In this document: one piece after another, positions 10,335 to 21,692 of the stretch
Position numbering within the stretch: the first letter of the stretch is position 1
Layout: every line of letters begins with the position of its first letter
Origin: Zygnema cylindricum
Lineage: Eukaryota > Streptophyta > Zygnematophyceae > Zygnematales > Zygnemataceae
NCBI GenBank assembly: GCA_037447655.1
Contig: JBBHKE010001538.1
Span: forward strand, 333,797 to 394,748
Length of the DNA stretch: 60,952 nt
Reading direction: 5' to 3'
The notes under the pieces: generated by a model
The model's database searches: none
Told to the model about the DNA's origin: nothing
The model's input: only the letters and a program-made list of their open reading frames with translations
Made by a program: the position numbers and the translations under genes

Positions 10335-12224
10335 GTCAAAAAATTCTGATGACTTTGAGCTTCCTAACTATCCAAGTTTTAGAGAAGATGACATTCTTGC
10401 AGGTACAAATTAGACCGAAAAGGACTCGGCTGTGGAAACTCCAGTGACAACTCTACCCGAAGCGGACAACGTGGTGGAAATTGATTCGGAATCAAGGGAT
10501 AAGGGAGAAGCCGAGTTTGTTTGAAAGATTCCACGAGAACCATCTATTCCGGCATGTATTTTGAGGGGGGGAGGAGAAGTAGCAAAAGATTGCAAGAAGA
10601 ACAGGTTAATAACAAGGTAACAACACTATCTCATCAAGATGAACCTCAAGCTTATGGAGAGGCGATGACTTGCCCAGAAAGAAACCGGTGGAAGAAAGCC
10701 ATAAATGAGGAGATGGCCTCAATTATGGCAGCCGATACTTGGGAGCTGGTGGACTGTCCACCTAACCGAAAACTAATCGGTTGTAAGTGAGTTTTTAAAT
10801 TAAAACTGAATCCAGATAACACAATCGAGTGCTACTAGGCCAGATTAGTGGCAAAAGGATTTACACAAAAAGAGGGAATTGACTACGAGGAAACCTTTGC
10901 CCCGGTCGTCAAATTTCCCTCCGTCCGCATTCCTCAGTCTGGCACCAGCAGAAGACATGGAAGTGCACCTGATGGACATCAAAACAACCTTTTTGCATGG
11001 AGAATTTGAAGAGGAGATCTTCATGCGACAACCCGAAAGGTTTGTGGAAGAAGGAGAGGAGAGTAAGGTATGTCGGATTATTAAATCTCTTTATGGTTTG
11101 AAACAAGCGCCTCGACAGTGGAATAACAAGCTTGATGAGTTTCTTACCGCTCTAGGATATAATCGGATCAGCTCAGATCACTCAATCTATGATTTTGAAG
11201 ATGAGGAAGGTTTTATATTTATTGCAATTTATATTGATGACTTGCTTGTTTTAAGTAAATCAATGGAAAAAATTAAAAACTGAAAACCGATCTTAAGGGA
11301 ATATTTGAAATGAATGATATGGGGGAAGCAAAATATATTTTGGGAATTCAAGTAGAGAGAGACCGAAAAAAAAAAATTATAAGATTGACTCAAAAGGAAG
11401 CAATAGGGAACATGCTTGAAAAATTTCAAATGGATAAAGCTAATAGTTGTACACCTCCAATGGAGTTGAAAAAGGGAAGTGAGGGGAGTGAGGAAGAAGG
11501 AGTCATAGTCTTAGACGAGGAATTATCTCCTGAAGAACAAAAGTTCATGCAGACTATTCCTTACAGGCAAGTAGTGGGAAGTCTAATCTATTTTATGAAT
11601 TGTACCCGGCCGGATTTTGCTGCAGCTGTAAGAGTGCTGAGTAGAAGTCTAAATACTCCCACTAAGAGGGATTGGGAGGCAGCTAAGAGAGTCCTTAGAT
11701 ATTTGATAGGAACTAGGGATCTATGGTTGCATTTGGGTGGGGAGAATACTCACATCACTACTTGGAGTGATGCCAGTTATGGTGATGCTCCGATGAGGAG
11801 ATGCACTTTTGGATATTTATTATATATGGGTGATGGGGCTTGCTGTTGGAGTAGCAAACATCAAAAGGTTATTGCTCAATCCACCATGGAGGCTGAGTAT
11901 ATGGCCTCTTGGTCTGCTGTAAAAGAATTGATGTGGGTTAAGTCTTTGCTTGGTGAGCTTGGTCACCTTAATAGTGGTGTGCGAATTTTTTTCTGTGATA
12001 ATCAAGCAGCAATCGCTATTTTTGCCAATCCTAAACATCATTTTAAAGCCAAACACATGGACATTAGACTCAGCTTTGTAAGAGAGAAAGTAGAAAACAA
12101 AATAATCAATTTAGAGTACCGACCAGATAGTGAGATGGTAGCAGATATGATGTCCAAACTTGTGCTTTCCCCTAAGCTAATTTTCTGTAGGGAGAAGTGT
12201 GGTCTGAAATTGAAGATTGATTAG
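10335..12224 (+). pseudogene. A2 reverse transcriptase - RNase H (broken)
   Basis: After stops at about 10333, 10412 and 10522, the linker and RT start appear in 10521-10790 (MASIMAADTWELVDCPPNRK). Stops near 10788 and 10837 follow. 10879-11283 holds [29 protein letters not shown] and the active site YIDD (about 11231-11242). A stop at 11281 separates 11310-12224, which holds MGEAKYILGIQVERD, the RNase H DASYGD, STMEAEYMAS, CDNQAAI and the terminal PKLIFCREKCGLKLKID. The last frame is 304 codons without interruption. Confidence 0.88.
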
Positions 12225-12237
12225 AATATAAGGGGAG

Positions 12238-13283
12238 TGTAGAAATTATGGTTTTAAGTATTTTCTAGGTCTAATAGAAATAAAGAAGCCGAGGCAGTCT
12301 ACCTCTAACTTCTCTCTCCAACTCTCAAACTTGTCGCAGTCACTGAGAAATTTGAGAGGAAGCTAGAGCCATGGCTACCTAGGCTATCCTCAGGTTTACG
12401 GGAAATTTATATTAGTATAGGGATTAATTACTAAAAGGTATGTGCCGGCAACAGGATTTGATCCTGGTACCTGCCGGCCGTCAATGAGTAGATAGCCGGT
12501 AGCCTTAGCCGTTAAGTCTAGAAGTAATGTTACATAGTATATAGTACGATAGTTATTTAAACAAATACACGTAGGATAAGTCATTTAACTATAACTGTTA
12601 ACGGGATACATAGTTATGGTAGTGTAAAAGTACGAATTGCGGTACGGGTAAGAAATCAATACCGCGCATTGATTTAGTAAGCGAAACAAATACCGCGCAT
12701 GTATTTATTACGGCTACGATCAAATGCGAGTTTAAATCGGACGGCCGGAATTAGCGCCGATATCGCGGAAGGAGAATTCGGCGGTTTGTGGGCATCGCCA
12801 CATCGGATGACACGTGGCGAAGATACATTGGAGCGCGGCATCTCCGAGGATTAAATGAGCGAATCCGGACATACCACGTGTCGACATTTAAGGCATGTCG
12901 TACAGTGTCCGTACATAAAGTACATCGGCAACTGTACTTTTGCGTACAAAACTGTAATTTGATTGGTTCCGTACATTAGTAGATAGAGTCTGTGAGAGAG
13001 ATAGGACTTAGAAAAATTAGAAGATAGGACCCTCTCTCCCAGAGAGCTTCTGTAGAAAAGGTCAACTTTGACCCTACATAACTTACTGCTCAGGGGAGCA
13101 AATTCAGAGATTCTTTTTGCTATCGACTCAAGGGAGTCTTGTCTTCACAAGGGTGAAGGTGGTCAGAGTTTTTGTCTGCCAGGGTGGAATTTTTTTTTGC
13201 TGAAACACAAAGGGGTCAAGATTATCCTAGAGGCTTCTTGGAAGCTGTCCACTATGAGGACTTATGGAGGTCTCAGAGTTTCA
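12238..13283 (+). repeat. A2 3' LTR
   Basis: 1046 bp, TGTAGAAATTATGG...GAGTTTCA, preceded by the PPT AAGGGGAG (12230-12237). Several percent of positions differ from the 5' LTR by eye, more than between the two A4 LTRs, so A2 is older than A4. Confidence 0.92.
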
Positions 13284-14480
13284 CATCTCAATAATTGGCA
13301 TCACTCTAAGTGGTGTTGTCAGTGTGCTCCCCTCCCAAATGCAACCATAATTCCCTTGTCCCTACTAGATACCTCATCACCCTTTTGGCAGCCTCCCAGT
13401 CTCTCTTTCTTGGTTCATTTAGATTTCTACTGAGGACACCTAATGCTGCAGCTATATCCAGACGGGTAGAGTTCATAAAATAAATTACACTGCCAACAAT
13501 CTGCCGATAAGGGATATTTTCAATAAATTTTCTTTCTATCTCATCCATCTCATCATTAATGATCAATTTTCCTCCCTCTTATCTCCCCTCACTCACTTTC
13601 TTCAAATCCATGGGAGTTGTACATCCGTTTGCTTCTCCATTTGAAATTTTTATAGCATATTACCGATTGCTTCTTTTTGAGCGAGTCTTATGATTCTATT
13701 CCCTCTATCTCTCTCCATCTGAATTACCAAAATGTACTTTGCTTCGCCAAGATCTTTCATATCAAAACTGTTTCTAAAATCCTGTTTTAGTTTGTTAATT
13801 TTATCTAAGGACTTGCTTAAGACCAACAAATCATCCACATAAATAGCAATAAATATCACTCCATTCTCATCCTCAAATAAATATATAGAGTGATCTGAAC
13901 TAATTCTGATATACCCCAAACCGTTCAGAAATTCGTCGAGCTTTATATTCCACTGTCGCGCGGCTTGCTTAAGCCCATAGAGTGATTTTATCAGTTTGCA
14001 AACTTTGTTTTCTTCCCCACTTTCCATGAATTCTTACAGTTGCCTCAAGTTAATTGCTTCTTCCTACTCTCCGTGCAAAAAGGCTGTTTTGATATCTATC
14101 TGGTGGATTTCCATATCCTCTGCTGCGGCTATACTTAAAAGGATTCTAACAGAAGGAAATCTGACTACAAGTGCAAAGGTTTCTTCATAGTCTATCCCCT
14201 CTTTCTGATTATAACCTTTTGCAACTAACCTAGCTTTGTTCCTCTCAATCGTATTATCCGGGTTTAATTTTAGTTTAAAAACCCACTAACATCCGATCGG
14301 TTTTCGGTCTGGTGGACAATCTACCTACTCCCATGTATTGGCTTCCATGATAGAGGCCATTTCTTCATTTATAGCTGTGATCCACCGGCTACTTTTTGAA
14401 GTGTTTATGGCCTCTAAGTATTTTGAGGTTCATCTGGGTGAGACATCTTTGTGAGTTGGTTATTTACTTGTCTTTCTTGA
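13284..14480 (-). pseudogene. D RNase H N-terminus and reverse transcriptase (broken)
   Basis: Minus-strand continuation of D beyond A2. 13306-13566 has IPYRQIVGSVIYFMNSTRL and YLVGTRELWLHLGGEH. 13650-14027 has SLYGLKQAARQWNIKLDE, SSDHSIYLF and the active site YVDD in FIAIYVDDLLVLSK, then LGEAKYILVIQMERD. Upstream (about 14030-14330) lie the decayed [12 protein letters not shown] region and the [10 protein letters not shown] segment, with stops. The catalytic YVDD is intact here, unlike B1. Confidence 0.85.
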
Positions 14481-15700
14481 AGTCGTTTACTACTTCTTCT
14501 TCCCCATTCAAAAATCGGACGCCGGTATGGAAGGCATCCTTGGGTTTCGTTTAGGGAGATTTTCAGCTCTCCTATCTTCCAATTTCGGTGTCTCATCAAG
14601 TTGCTCATCGGTTTCCACTTCAATTTGTGGCGTTGCCTCGGATGTTGTCCTTTCCTCCTTCTCCTTTGGTAGATCTGCAAATTTTTTTTTTCTCCCTCTT
14701 CCTTCTCTTCATTTTCAAAATCAAAGTCAGAAAACTGATCTGTTTCAAATCTGATTTTGACTTCCTTATTATATTTGAATGGATCAATGGACTTCTCTTC
14801 ATTTATCACCACTATATGTTTTACTAAAATTATATCTCTTTCTCTTCATTTATCACCACTATATGTTTTACTAAAATTATATCTCTCTTTTTCTAGTCAT
14901 ACACTCGGTATCCTTTTGTGCTCTCATCATATCCTACAAGATATCCTGGCTTCCCTCTCCGCTCTAACTTCCATTTAGTCTTATCGGAATCCAAACTTTA
15001 GACTTGACTTCCGAACACTCTCAAACTAGACAAATCAGGCTTTCTTCCTTTCCACCTCTCATACGGAGTTTCTTTTTTATTTGCTGAAGTTATGACTCTA
15101 TTTTTTATGAAATTAGCATAGTTCATAGACTCCGCCCAAAATTGCAACCCTATCCTCTTATCAGTTAACATACTTCTAGACATATCTCCTAAAGTTCTAT
15201 TCACTCTTTCTGCTTCTCCATTTTGCTCCAGATTATAGGGAACATTTTTCTCATGATGAATTCCTTCTTCTTTAAGATATTATTCAAATTCCCTTGAGGT
15301 GTATTCTTTCCCATTATCACTTCTTATCTCTTTTATTGAGGTTTCATGTAATTTTTCACTCCATACTTTATACTCTTTGAAACATCTTAATACCTCTGAC
15401 TTATGTCTGAAAAAGTATACCTTCGTGTATCTAGACCAATCATCTGTGATGGTTAACATCCATCTCTTCCCCCCATGTGAAGCATACATAGCAGGTCCCC
15501 AAACATCGGTGTGAACTAGATCTAATACTTTTTCTCTCCTAAGTGTGGTTGCCTTTGGAAATGGAAGTTTATGAATCTTCCCTTGGGCACATCCACTACA
15601 ATCATCAAAGGTCTCATCATCCTCAAAAGTAATACCCTCCACTATTCCCTTTTTCTTCATTTACTTTAATCTATCTAGATGCACATGCCCCAACCTTTTA
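14481..15700 (-). pseudogene. D integrase (broken)
   Basis: Minus strand: the acidic linker after integrase is in 14414-14812. A tandem duplication of a ~48-bp segment occurs at about 14804-14890 (CTCTTCATTTATCACCACTA repeated). The C-terminal RVFGSQV region lies at 14998-15204 (FWAESMNYANFIKNRV). The core lies at 15280-15660: CSGCAQGKIHKLPFP, DLVHTDVWGPAMYAS, ITDDWSRYTKVYFFRH and SDNGKEYTS. D-D-E positions are recognisable, but stops near 15205 and 15280 break the frame. Confidence 0.85.
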
Positions 15701-16150
15701 TGCCAAAGCATCATCTCATTTGCACAGGAGTAGAGAACACTCTTTTCATTGCAAAGAACAATTCTGAACATTCCTTGACTGCCCTTGTGAGCTATGAAAT
15801 AAACCTCATTATCAAAGCTTAATGTGAAGATTCCTTTCCTAGTTCTTGTTTCAAACTCCTTTTCATCTAGGACAGCTGTTGAGACTAGGTTCTTGCTAAG
15901 ATGTGGAATGTAAAAAACGTCTGAGAATGTTACAATTGAGGCCTTTCCATCAACTAGAACCTTCAAGTCAACAGTTCCAACAAGACTTGTGGTTTTTACT
16001 CTACCATCTCCGTACTCTATCTCAACTGTTGGGATCTTTCTCAGTTTAGTAAACCACCGCTTATCTTTGTACATATGCATTGAAGCCCCTGATCTATGAT
16101 CCACCCATCCTCGGGTGGATCCCTCTTACCTCCGAAAGCACACTTTTGTC
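15661..16150 (-). pseudogene. D protease and GAG-pre-integrase
   Basis: Minus-strand 15661-16104 encodes the retropepsin active-site area in broken form (SGASMHMYKDK near the start), VEIEYGDGRVKTTSLVG, VTFSDVFYIPHLSKNLVS and the MLWHKRLGHVHLDRLK end. The D of DSGAS is disturbed by a frame change: the overlapping frame above reads WIIDQGLQC. A stop at 15658-15660 splits it from the HTD-containing integrase piece. Confidence 0.82.
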
Positions 16151-17331
16151 TCCGTGGAATGTTGACATGTTTTTCAGTGTTTTTCAGATTAAGAAGAAGC
16201 TCCTCAAGCTCCTCTTCTAGTTCAGTTTTTCCTTCCACTTCCTCATCATGAACTTGAGTCAGGAAAGCCTTTTTCTTTCCTCCATCCCTTGAGGTTCCTT
16301 GACCATCTTTCAGTCGAAGATCTGCAAGTTTGACACAATCTGCCATAAAGTGTCCCGGTTTTTTGCAGAAGTGACATAATCCTCCTCGAGAAGTTTTTCT
16401 CCCTTGTCTATCAAATCTGCCACCTCCTTGTCCTCTTCCACCAAAGTTTCGATAGGGATCTTTCCCTCTCTCCTCATCACGCTTCCGCCAATCAGGTCTT
16501 GCTGACAATGCTTGAACACTTGGACTCCCTCTCCTAGGCTCTATGGTAATTTCTTTCACTAAAATCATTCCCACTGTGTCATCCCAATTCCAATTGCTAT
16601 CTTCATGTTCTGCAATCGGTTAATGATATTCTCATACTCTTCAGGTAGTTTCATCATTAATGTGTCACTCTTTGTCTCTCAGACCATGAGTTACCTGCAC
16701 TCTCTAACTCTCCAAATAATGCTCCTAAATCATTGCAATAATTATTCATACTTTCTCATTTATAAGTATAAGCTACAATCTTATTTTCTACCAACTGTTG
16801 TTGCGGCAATGATCCACTCTTATATTTATTAACTAGTGATATCCAAATCTGAGATGAAGATATGACATGCATAAAGGGAATGGCAATGCCCTTTGCTACA
16901 CTTTTAAGAATTAAGAGCTTATCAACCTTGTCTTTGTAGTTCCACTTTTCATACTCTGATCTTTCGGTCTGAACCCTTATCGTTGTTGCTGGTGGTGCTG
17001 CTGCCGGTATCGCCTTTGCCAATGGTATCACTTGAGTTGCAACTCCTCCTTTTTCTCCTTCCATGACAATCTCCTCTCCTTCTTCATCTTCATCCTCGGT
17101 GATGGTGGCAGCTGTTCTACCAACTGTAGAGGCGGAGGTGCTAGAAAAACGTGTCCCTCCAAATCTAGGTGGAGGTGAGCATCGAATTTGTCCAGACACT
17201 ATGCCCCATAGATGCTTCTCAAATAGTTCTCCCTCCATCATAATTTCCCAATACAAAAATTCTGATCCATCAAATATGGGCACCCTAGAGGGTGGGCCCA
17301 TAACCTGAAATTCTGTGGTCTTCATTGACCC
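16041..17331 (-). pseudogene. D gag (broken), start in LTR
   Basis: The minus-strand frame opens at the LTR-internal ATG near 17325 (MKTTEFQVMGPPSRVPIF), crossing the PBS, and continues as DGSEFLYWEIMMEGELFEKHLWGIVSG to a stop near 16756. 16041-16574 carries ARPDWRKRDEERGKDPYRN, a Gly/Arg-rich stretch and the CCHC knuckle CHFCKKPGHFMADC. The region between (about 16580-16755) has stops. The knuckle is intact with CX2CX4HX4C spacing. Confidence 0.86.
17291..17305 (-). promoter_or_regulatory. D primer binding site (half-tRNA iMet)
   Basis: The minus strand reads GGTTATGGGCCCACC, identical to the A2 and A4 sites although the LTRs are of another family. It abuts the D 5' LTR end (CAGAATTTCA) with no spacer and lies in the gag frame as Q-V-M-G-P. 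Confidence 0.82.
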
Positions 17332-18192
17332 ACAGAATGAGCAGCCTATGTAAAGCTTCTAGGATAATATTTTCTTCTTCCACTTTCCCACTGAATAAGC
17401 GCCGCCTAGGCACAAAAGTCTTCCGACCACCCTCACCCCTATGAGGATAAGACTCCCCTGAGTCAAACGCAAAAAGAATCACTAAATTTGCTCCCTTGAG
17501 CATTAAGTTATGGCTGGTCAAAGATGACCTTTATAGTTACAAGCTCTCTTGGAGAGAGGTACCTAAATATTACTAAGTCTTGGTCTGCCTACTCACGAAT
17601 ACCTACTACTAAACGCTATTCCAATAGGAACACTATATAGTACAAGAATGTACAATGGGAGATGTACTTGTAGTACGACCACTGTACGACAAGGTCTACA
17701 AGGTGACTCCTATCAAATCGGAAGCCATGGTTCCTCCTCCCATCTTCTCCGATATCAAAAAATGTGGCGCCACGTGGCACCGCGTGACGCTATCTCCGTA
17801 TGCCGCCAAAAGCTCACTTCGCGTGGCGGCTATAATGCCGGCCGTCTGATCAAAACATGTTTTACACGGTTCAGATTTGCGTACATGCATGAATTGCTCC
17901 TTTTGGTTAGTCTGCTTTTAATTAGCTTTTGCGTTAATGTTTATATATTTATGAAACCCGTCACGTGTATCGTTTCGTAACGCCTTAATGGTTAAGGCGT
18001 TAGGTTATAGAGACTCTAGAGGTCGCAGGTTCAAATCTAGACTAAGGCATCATTTTAGTAAAATACCCTTTACTTCAAAAACTGCCACTTTCTAAATATG
18101 GCGGCAGCCATGGCGCGCCTTTGATCCTCACTCTCTTTTTTTAAAGCAAAACTAAAATAGGGAAGTGAACTATTAATAACCTCTTTTTAACA
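17306..18192 (-). repeat. D 5' LTR with tRNA-like palindrome
   Basis: 887 bp; minus strand starts TGTTAAAAAGAGG and ends CAGAATTTCA. On the plus strand (antisense) it holds a palindrome with 10-bp arms AACGCCTTAA/TTAAGGCGTT around TGG (17979-18001) and GGTTCAAATCT at 18028-18038, resembling tRNA-Leu/Ser A and B boxes. A short terminal segment encodes the first gag codons. Confidence 0.9.
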
Positions 18193-18197
18193 ACTTG

Positions 18198-19640
18198 CTT
18201 GTAGGCGGTTGCTGGATCTTCTTCCCCCCGAAAATTTTGAGGCTGAGATTGTTGGATGCCGCTTATTGCACAGATTGCGCTGGTTGCGATCTCTGTGTAT
18301 TGACCGTTGTTGTTCTAGTTGGAACTGAATTGTTGAGGAACTTGCAAAGAGGCGGACTCCAGAGTCACTACCAGAGAATTTTGCATTTGCGGGACAATTT
18401 CTTGCATGCAATCTAAAATGACATATTCCTCTACTTTTTCCTGCTTTTGTTGCTATGTCATTTGAAATAAATCTATGGAGTCAAACTCATCCTTTAAAAT
18501 AATATTCCGTGCTACAACTATTTTGTGCCTCTCAGACACAAAGACTCTAAATCCTTTTGAGTGATCATCATATCCTAACAGAATACCCGGTAATACCTTT
18601 GGTTCCATTTTCCATCTATTTGTAGACGTATCCAAGATATAACACTTACTACCAAAGACCTTGAAATGGCTAACATCTGGTTTAATACCTGTCTAGATCT
18701 CATAAGAAGTAGTTTTTACCGATCTTGATCCTATCCTGCTTTTAATATAAACTGCACAATTGAGAGCCTCAGCCCTGAGTTTTGGATCCACATTGTTATC
18801 TGCGAGCATCGACCTAGAGCTCTCCGTGAGAGTTCTATTTAATCTCTCCGACACCCCATTTTGTTCAGGTGAATATGGAACAGTCAATAGATGACTTATT
18901 CCCTCCTCGAGTAAAAAGGTTTCAAATTCCTTTGATGTATATTCACCACCATAGTCCGATCTGAGCTGCAAAATAGGTAAATTATGAAGCTTTTCAACCC
19001 ATGCTTTATAGTGTTTAAAGTGACCAAACACTTCGCTCTTTTCCTTCATGAAGTAAACTTTTGTAAACCTGAAGAAATCATTTGTAAATGTGACAATATA
19101 TTTCATCCCTCGGCAGATGGAACCTTCGCAAGACCAAAAACATCCGATTGAATTCGTTGTAAAAGTTTTGTTGACCGATGCTCAGACTCCTTAGGAAATG
19201 ACAGTTTGTGGATTTTGCCTAGAGCCCAACCATCACAAGTTTTGACTAGCTGATCTGTGATTGATACACCCTTTATTTTGCTAGGAAGGACCATTTTTCT
19301 CAAACTGTCATAGTTTACATGGCTTAATCTTTTATGCCACAACTCATCTGAGTGCAAAACACCGGAGTATAGAACATCATTCTCCTTGGTATTAGCCATA
19401 TCCATACGGTACATCTTGCTACTATCTCTAGTACCTATAACCGCAACCTTACCATTTTGCTAACAACTTGCCGACCATTTTTCAAATTAACCTCAAAGCC
19501 TTTACTCTCTACCAACGACGTAGAAAACATATTTTTCTTAAAGTTAGGCATAAATAAGACATTGTGAAGAGTCCTTTCAATTTCTTTTCCTTCTACATCA
19601 ACTAGTAAGAACACATCACCCACAGCACGAGTCTTGACAC
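18198..19640 (-). pseudogene. B1 integrase and GAG-pre-integrase (broken)
   Basis: Minus strand, continuing B1 past the D insertion. About 18198-18440 is the Q/S-rich linker. 18453-18635 holds KMEPKVLPGILLGYDDHSKG. 18693-19106 is the integrase core (FTNDFFRFTKVYF, SDYGGEYTSKEFE, YSPEQNGVSERLNRTL). 19103-19414 has LWHKRLSHVNYDSLRK and a C-D-G-W-ALGKIHKL segment in which the second zinc cysteine is replaced by Trp. A stop near 18693 and a frame step near 19105 break the gene. Confidence 0.86.
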
Positions 19641-20712
19641 ATCACCCACGGCACGAGTGTGGACACTCATTCCACAAGCATAATAAACATTTTTCTTAGG
19701 CGTTGCTTTCAAATTTTTGAAGATGGCCTTGTTCTAGCACATGTGGGCTGACGCTCCTGTATCCATTATCCATCCAGGGTCCTTCCCGCCCTCCATTGCT
19801 GCCGCCATAGCGAATAGATCCGTGTCGTCCTCCTCAGAAATTTCAGTGTCTCGTCCTGGAGTGATGATCAAGCTAAAAACAGTGCATTTCCACGAAGTGT
19901 AGGCCCCGTGAAGGTTTTGTAAAACTAACTTTGTTGCCATCCTGGCCTGTATAAACGTGTATCGTTAGCTTGATTAAGTTAGGACAGAATTTGTATCCAT
20001 GACCTTTCTCACTATAATAAAAACATGTATAGGTGGATTGTCAAATTCCACCCTGATTAGACTGTTTGAACTAGTTAAACTGATTACTTTGCTGATTGAA
20101 CTCACTTTTCCTCCCAATGTTTGAATTAAAAGCCTCTACTAGCTGAACATTGAGAATATTAGATGTGGCTTCCTCCTCTTGTAAAATATTGATGGCTAAC
20201 TGTAAAGTCTAGCTAGCATTATCTTTTTGTTTGAGCATGTCAGATACTCCTTTCATACTACGAGGGAGACCCCTCATGAGCAAAGCTGCCTGTTGAAACA
20301 TAGGAAACACCCCACCTGCACAAGCATGTGCATCTACAAGGATGCTAAATTTGTTAAAATATTATGCCATTGTACCGCCAGTGTACTTATAGTCCCAAAT
20401 TTTTCCAGCCAATAGAAGCTCTTCCTGGACATTAGCGTTTTCATAATCATTTTTAAGAGATTTCCAGATATCAATTGTTTTTTATATTTATCTGAGACAT
20501 AGCTAAGTCTAAGATATACAAAATTTCAGAATAGAACGAGCCTGCGTATTTTTCTTAGACCGTGACGAATCAGATTCATGAAGCGAACCATCCAATATAT
20601 AAAAAAGAATGACATTCTCAAAATGTGTCTCCACCATATCCGCCCACTAAACATACTTTTCCTCGGAAAAGATAGGAATTCTTGATAACCTGCCCATAAC
20701 GTGTTGTTCTAC
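19641..20712 (-). pseudogene. B1 protease and gag (broken)
   Basis: Minus-strand 19734-19940 gives DPGWIMDTGASAHMC, the retropepsin active site. A short 30-bp repeat (ATCACCCACGGCACGAG type) occurs at about 19614-19655. Gag lies upstream to the LTR: a decayed CCHC region near 20000-20060, MRGLPRSMKGVSDMLKQKD-like sequence near 20225-20290, then the N-terminal part to the PBS-like plus-strand GCCCATAACG at 20692-20701. Stops and frameshifts occur throughout. Confidence 0.82.
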
Positions 20713-21402
20713 AACCAGCGGTGTTGGTGGAGGAGCAGCAGTAGTAGTAGAAATAGACATGATACACTCTCAGAAAGCTATCAAGAATCCTACCAAACAG
20801 TTGTTTACAAGTGCTCACCAAATCTTATACACCCATCCAAACTTCACAAATCTCTATCAAAGTTTAGAGCAGCATAAACACTAACAACTCCCAAAGTTTC
20901 AGTACAATTGAATTGACTACACTCAAGATATAATACTCAAAAGTTTCCCAAAAACTGTTTGCAGTTTTACTACTTGGAGATCTAGATACATCATATGTTT
21001 TGAGTCCTAAGTCTTATACTAGTGTTATACCGGCAATACTAGTGTACGTGAGAGGTAAGTTAAGCTGCCAAGCTAATACTAAGCTACCACTGAGCTACCA
21101 CTAAGCTACCATTGAGCAACCACTGAGCTACCCACTAAGTTGAGGTCTGTTGACTTGATTCGTATCACTCGCAACTGCTTTTTCCGTACCGAATCATATC
21201 GAAAGTGATCGCAGCTACGTTGTCTTATATGTGTCGCAGCTTAGCAGCTGCGTTGCTCTGTCTACATAGCAGTTGCGCTCTTCTGCTGCTACGATGTTGT
21301 GTCTGCATAGCAGCTGCCCTGCTGCTGAGCTGCTCTGCAGGTGCGCTGCTGTGCTGCTGAGCTGCTCTGTCTGCTGAGACTGAAAGTTTCCCAAAAGCAA
21401 CA
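20702..21402 (-). repeat. B1 5' LTR
   Basis: 701 bp; minus strand starts TGTTGCTTTTGGG and ends GTAGAACAACA. It is preceded on the minus strand by a PPT and a pol 3' end (21403-21692) where flanking host DNA should be, so this LTR is shared with another copy. It contains GCAGC-rich and GAGCTACC-type minisatellites. Confidence 0.88.
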
Positions 21403-21692
21403 CTCCCCTAAAGCTTTAAACTCAGTATACCGGCGCAGCTGCGATGACAAACTAGCGCAGCATTGCAACATACTTCTATAGCAATTAGGAAGTCACCCAG
21501 TCCCACTACACCTCTATGTTAGACTTAGCGCAATATCGTAGCATAGCAGTATAGCAGTAAAGCAACTCAACTATTCCCTTTGTCCCACTGCGTCTCTACA
21601 ATTCTTTAGTTTCGGAGCAAAAAAAAGCTTTAGTGAGAATATTAGCAATCATTTTTGCATCTGGCAAATAACATAATTTAATCACTCTAGAG
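21403..21692 (-). pseudogene. Family-B pol 3' end upstream of B1 5' LTR
   Basis: Minus-strand PPT (plus CTCCCCT at 21403), the short GCGCAG-rich 3' untranslated spacer, and the RNase H C-terminal codons with the MIANI-type segment, truncated at 21692 exactly where the plus-strand B2 LTR starts. It matches 2682-2970 and 28144-28310. It shows B1 was one unit of a head-to-tail array. Confidence 0.82.

Larger units (their letters stand above)
6845..13283 (+). mobile_element. Ty1/copia element A2, TSD CATCT
   Basis: 6.44-kb plus-strand element with 5' LTR 6845-7892, PBS 7893-7907, gag-pol and 3' LTR 12238-13283. The perfect TSD CATCT lies at 6840-6844 and 13284-13288, inside the RNase H gene of D. 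PPT AAGGGGAG directly precedes the 3' LTR. Domain order is gag, protease, GAG-pre-integrase, integrase, RT, RNase H, with several stops and frameshifts. LTRs form a subtype distinct from A1/A4 (shorter start TGTAGAAATTAATGG, GCCGAGGCAG block). Confidence 0.94.
4455..18192 (-). mobile_element. Ty1/copia element D inserted in B1; host of A1 and A2
   Basis: Minus-strand element with 5' LTR 17306-18192 and 3' LTR 4455-5340. PBS is at 17291-17305 and the PPT is next to the 3' LTR (plus strand CTCCCCTTAA at 5341). The flanking 5-bp repeats are GCTTG (4450-4454) and ACTTG (18193-18197), one mismatch, and B3 near 29800 shows the empty site. Without A1 and A2 plus one TSD copy the element is about 6.2 kb. 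The pol frame continues across both nested insertions. Gag has a CHFCKKPGH knuckle like family A, so A and D are related lineages with different LTRs. Confidence 0.9.
1051..21402 (-). mobile_element. Ty1/copia element B1, interrupted by D and a solo LTR
   Basis: Minus-strand copia element with the 3' LTR at 1051-2681, pol 3' half at 2682-4449, pol 5' half plus gag at 18198-20701 and the 5' LTR at 20702-21402. The gap in pol is filled by element D. Removing D with one TSD copy and the solo D LTR leaves about 5.7 kb, a normal copia length. The RT frame resumes across the D insertion at a site whose uninterrupted version is visible in B3 near 29800. Both ends continue into further B sequence (gag at 930-1050, pol end at 21403-21692), so outer TSDs cannot be assigned. 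The coding region carries many stops and frameshifts. Confidence 0.85.

Noticed and set aside
17979-18046. Functional tRNA gene
   Set aside because: A- and B-box-like motifs exist, but no acceptor stem or convincing anticodon arm can be drawn; it is a tRNA-like module at best.
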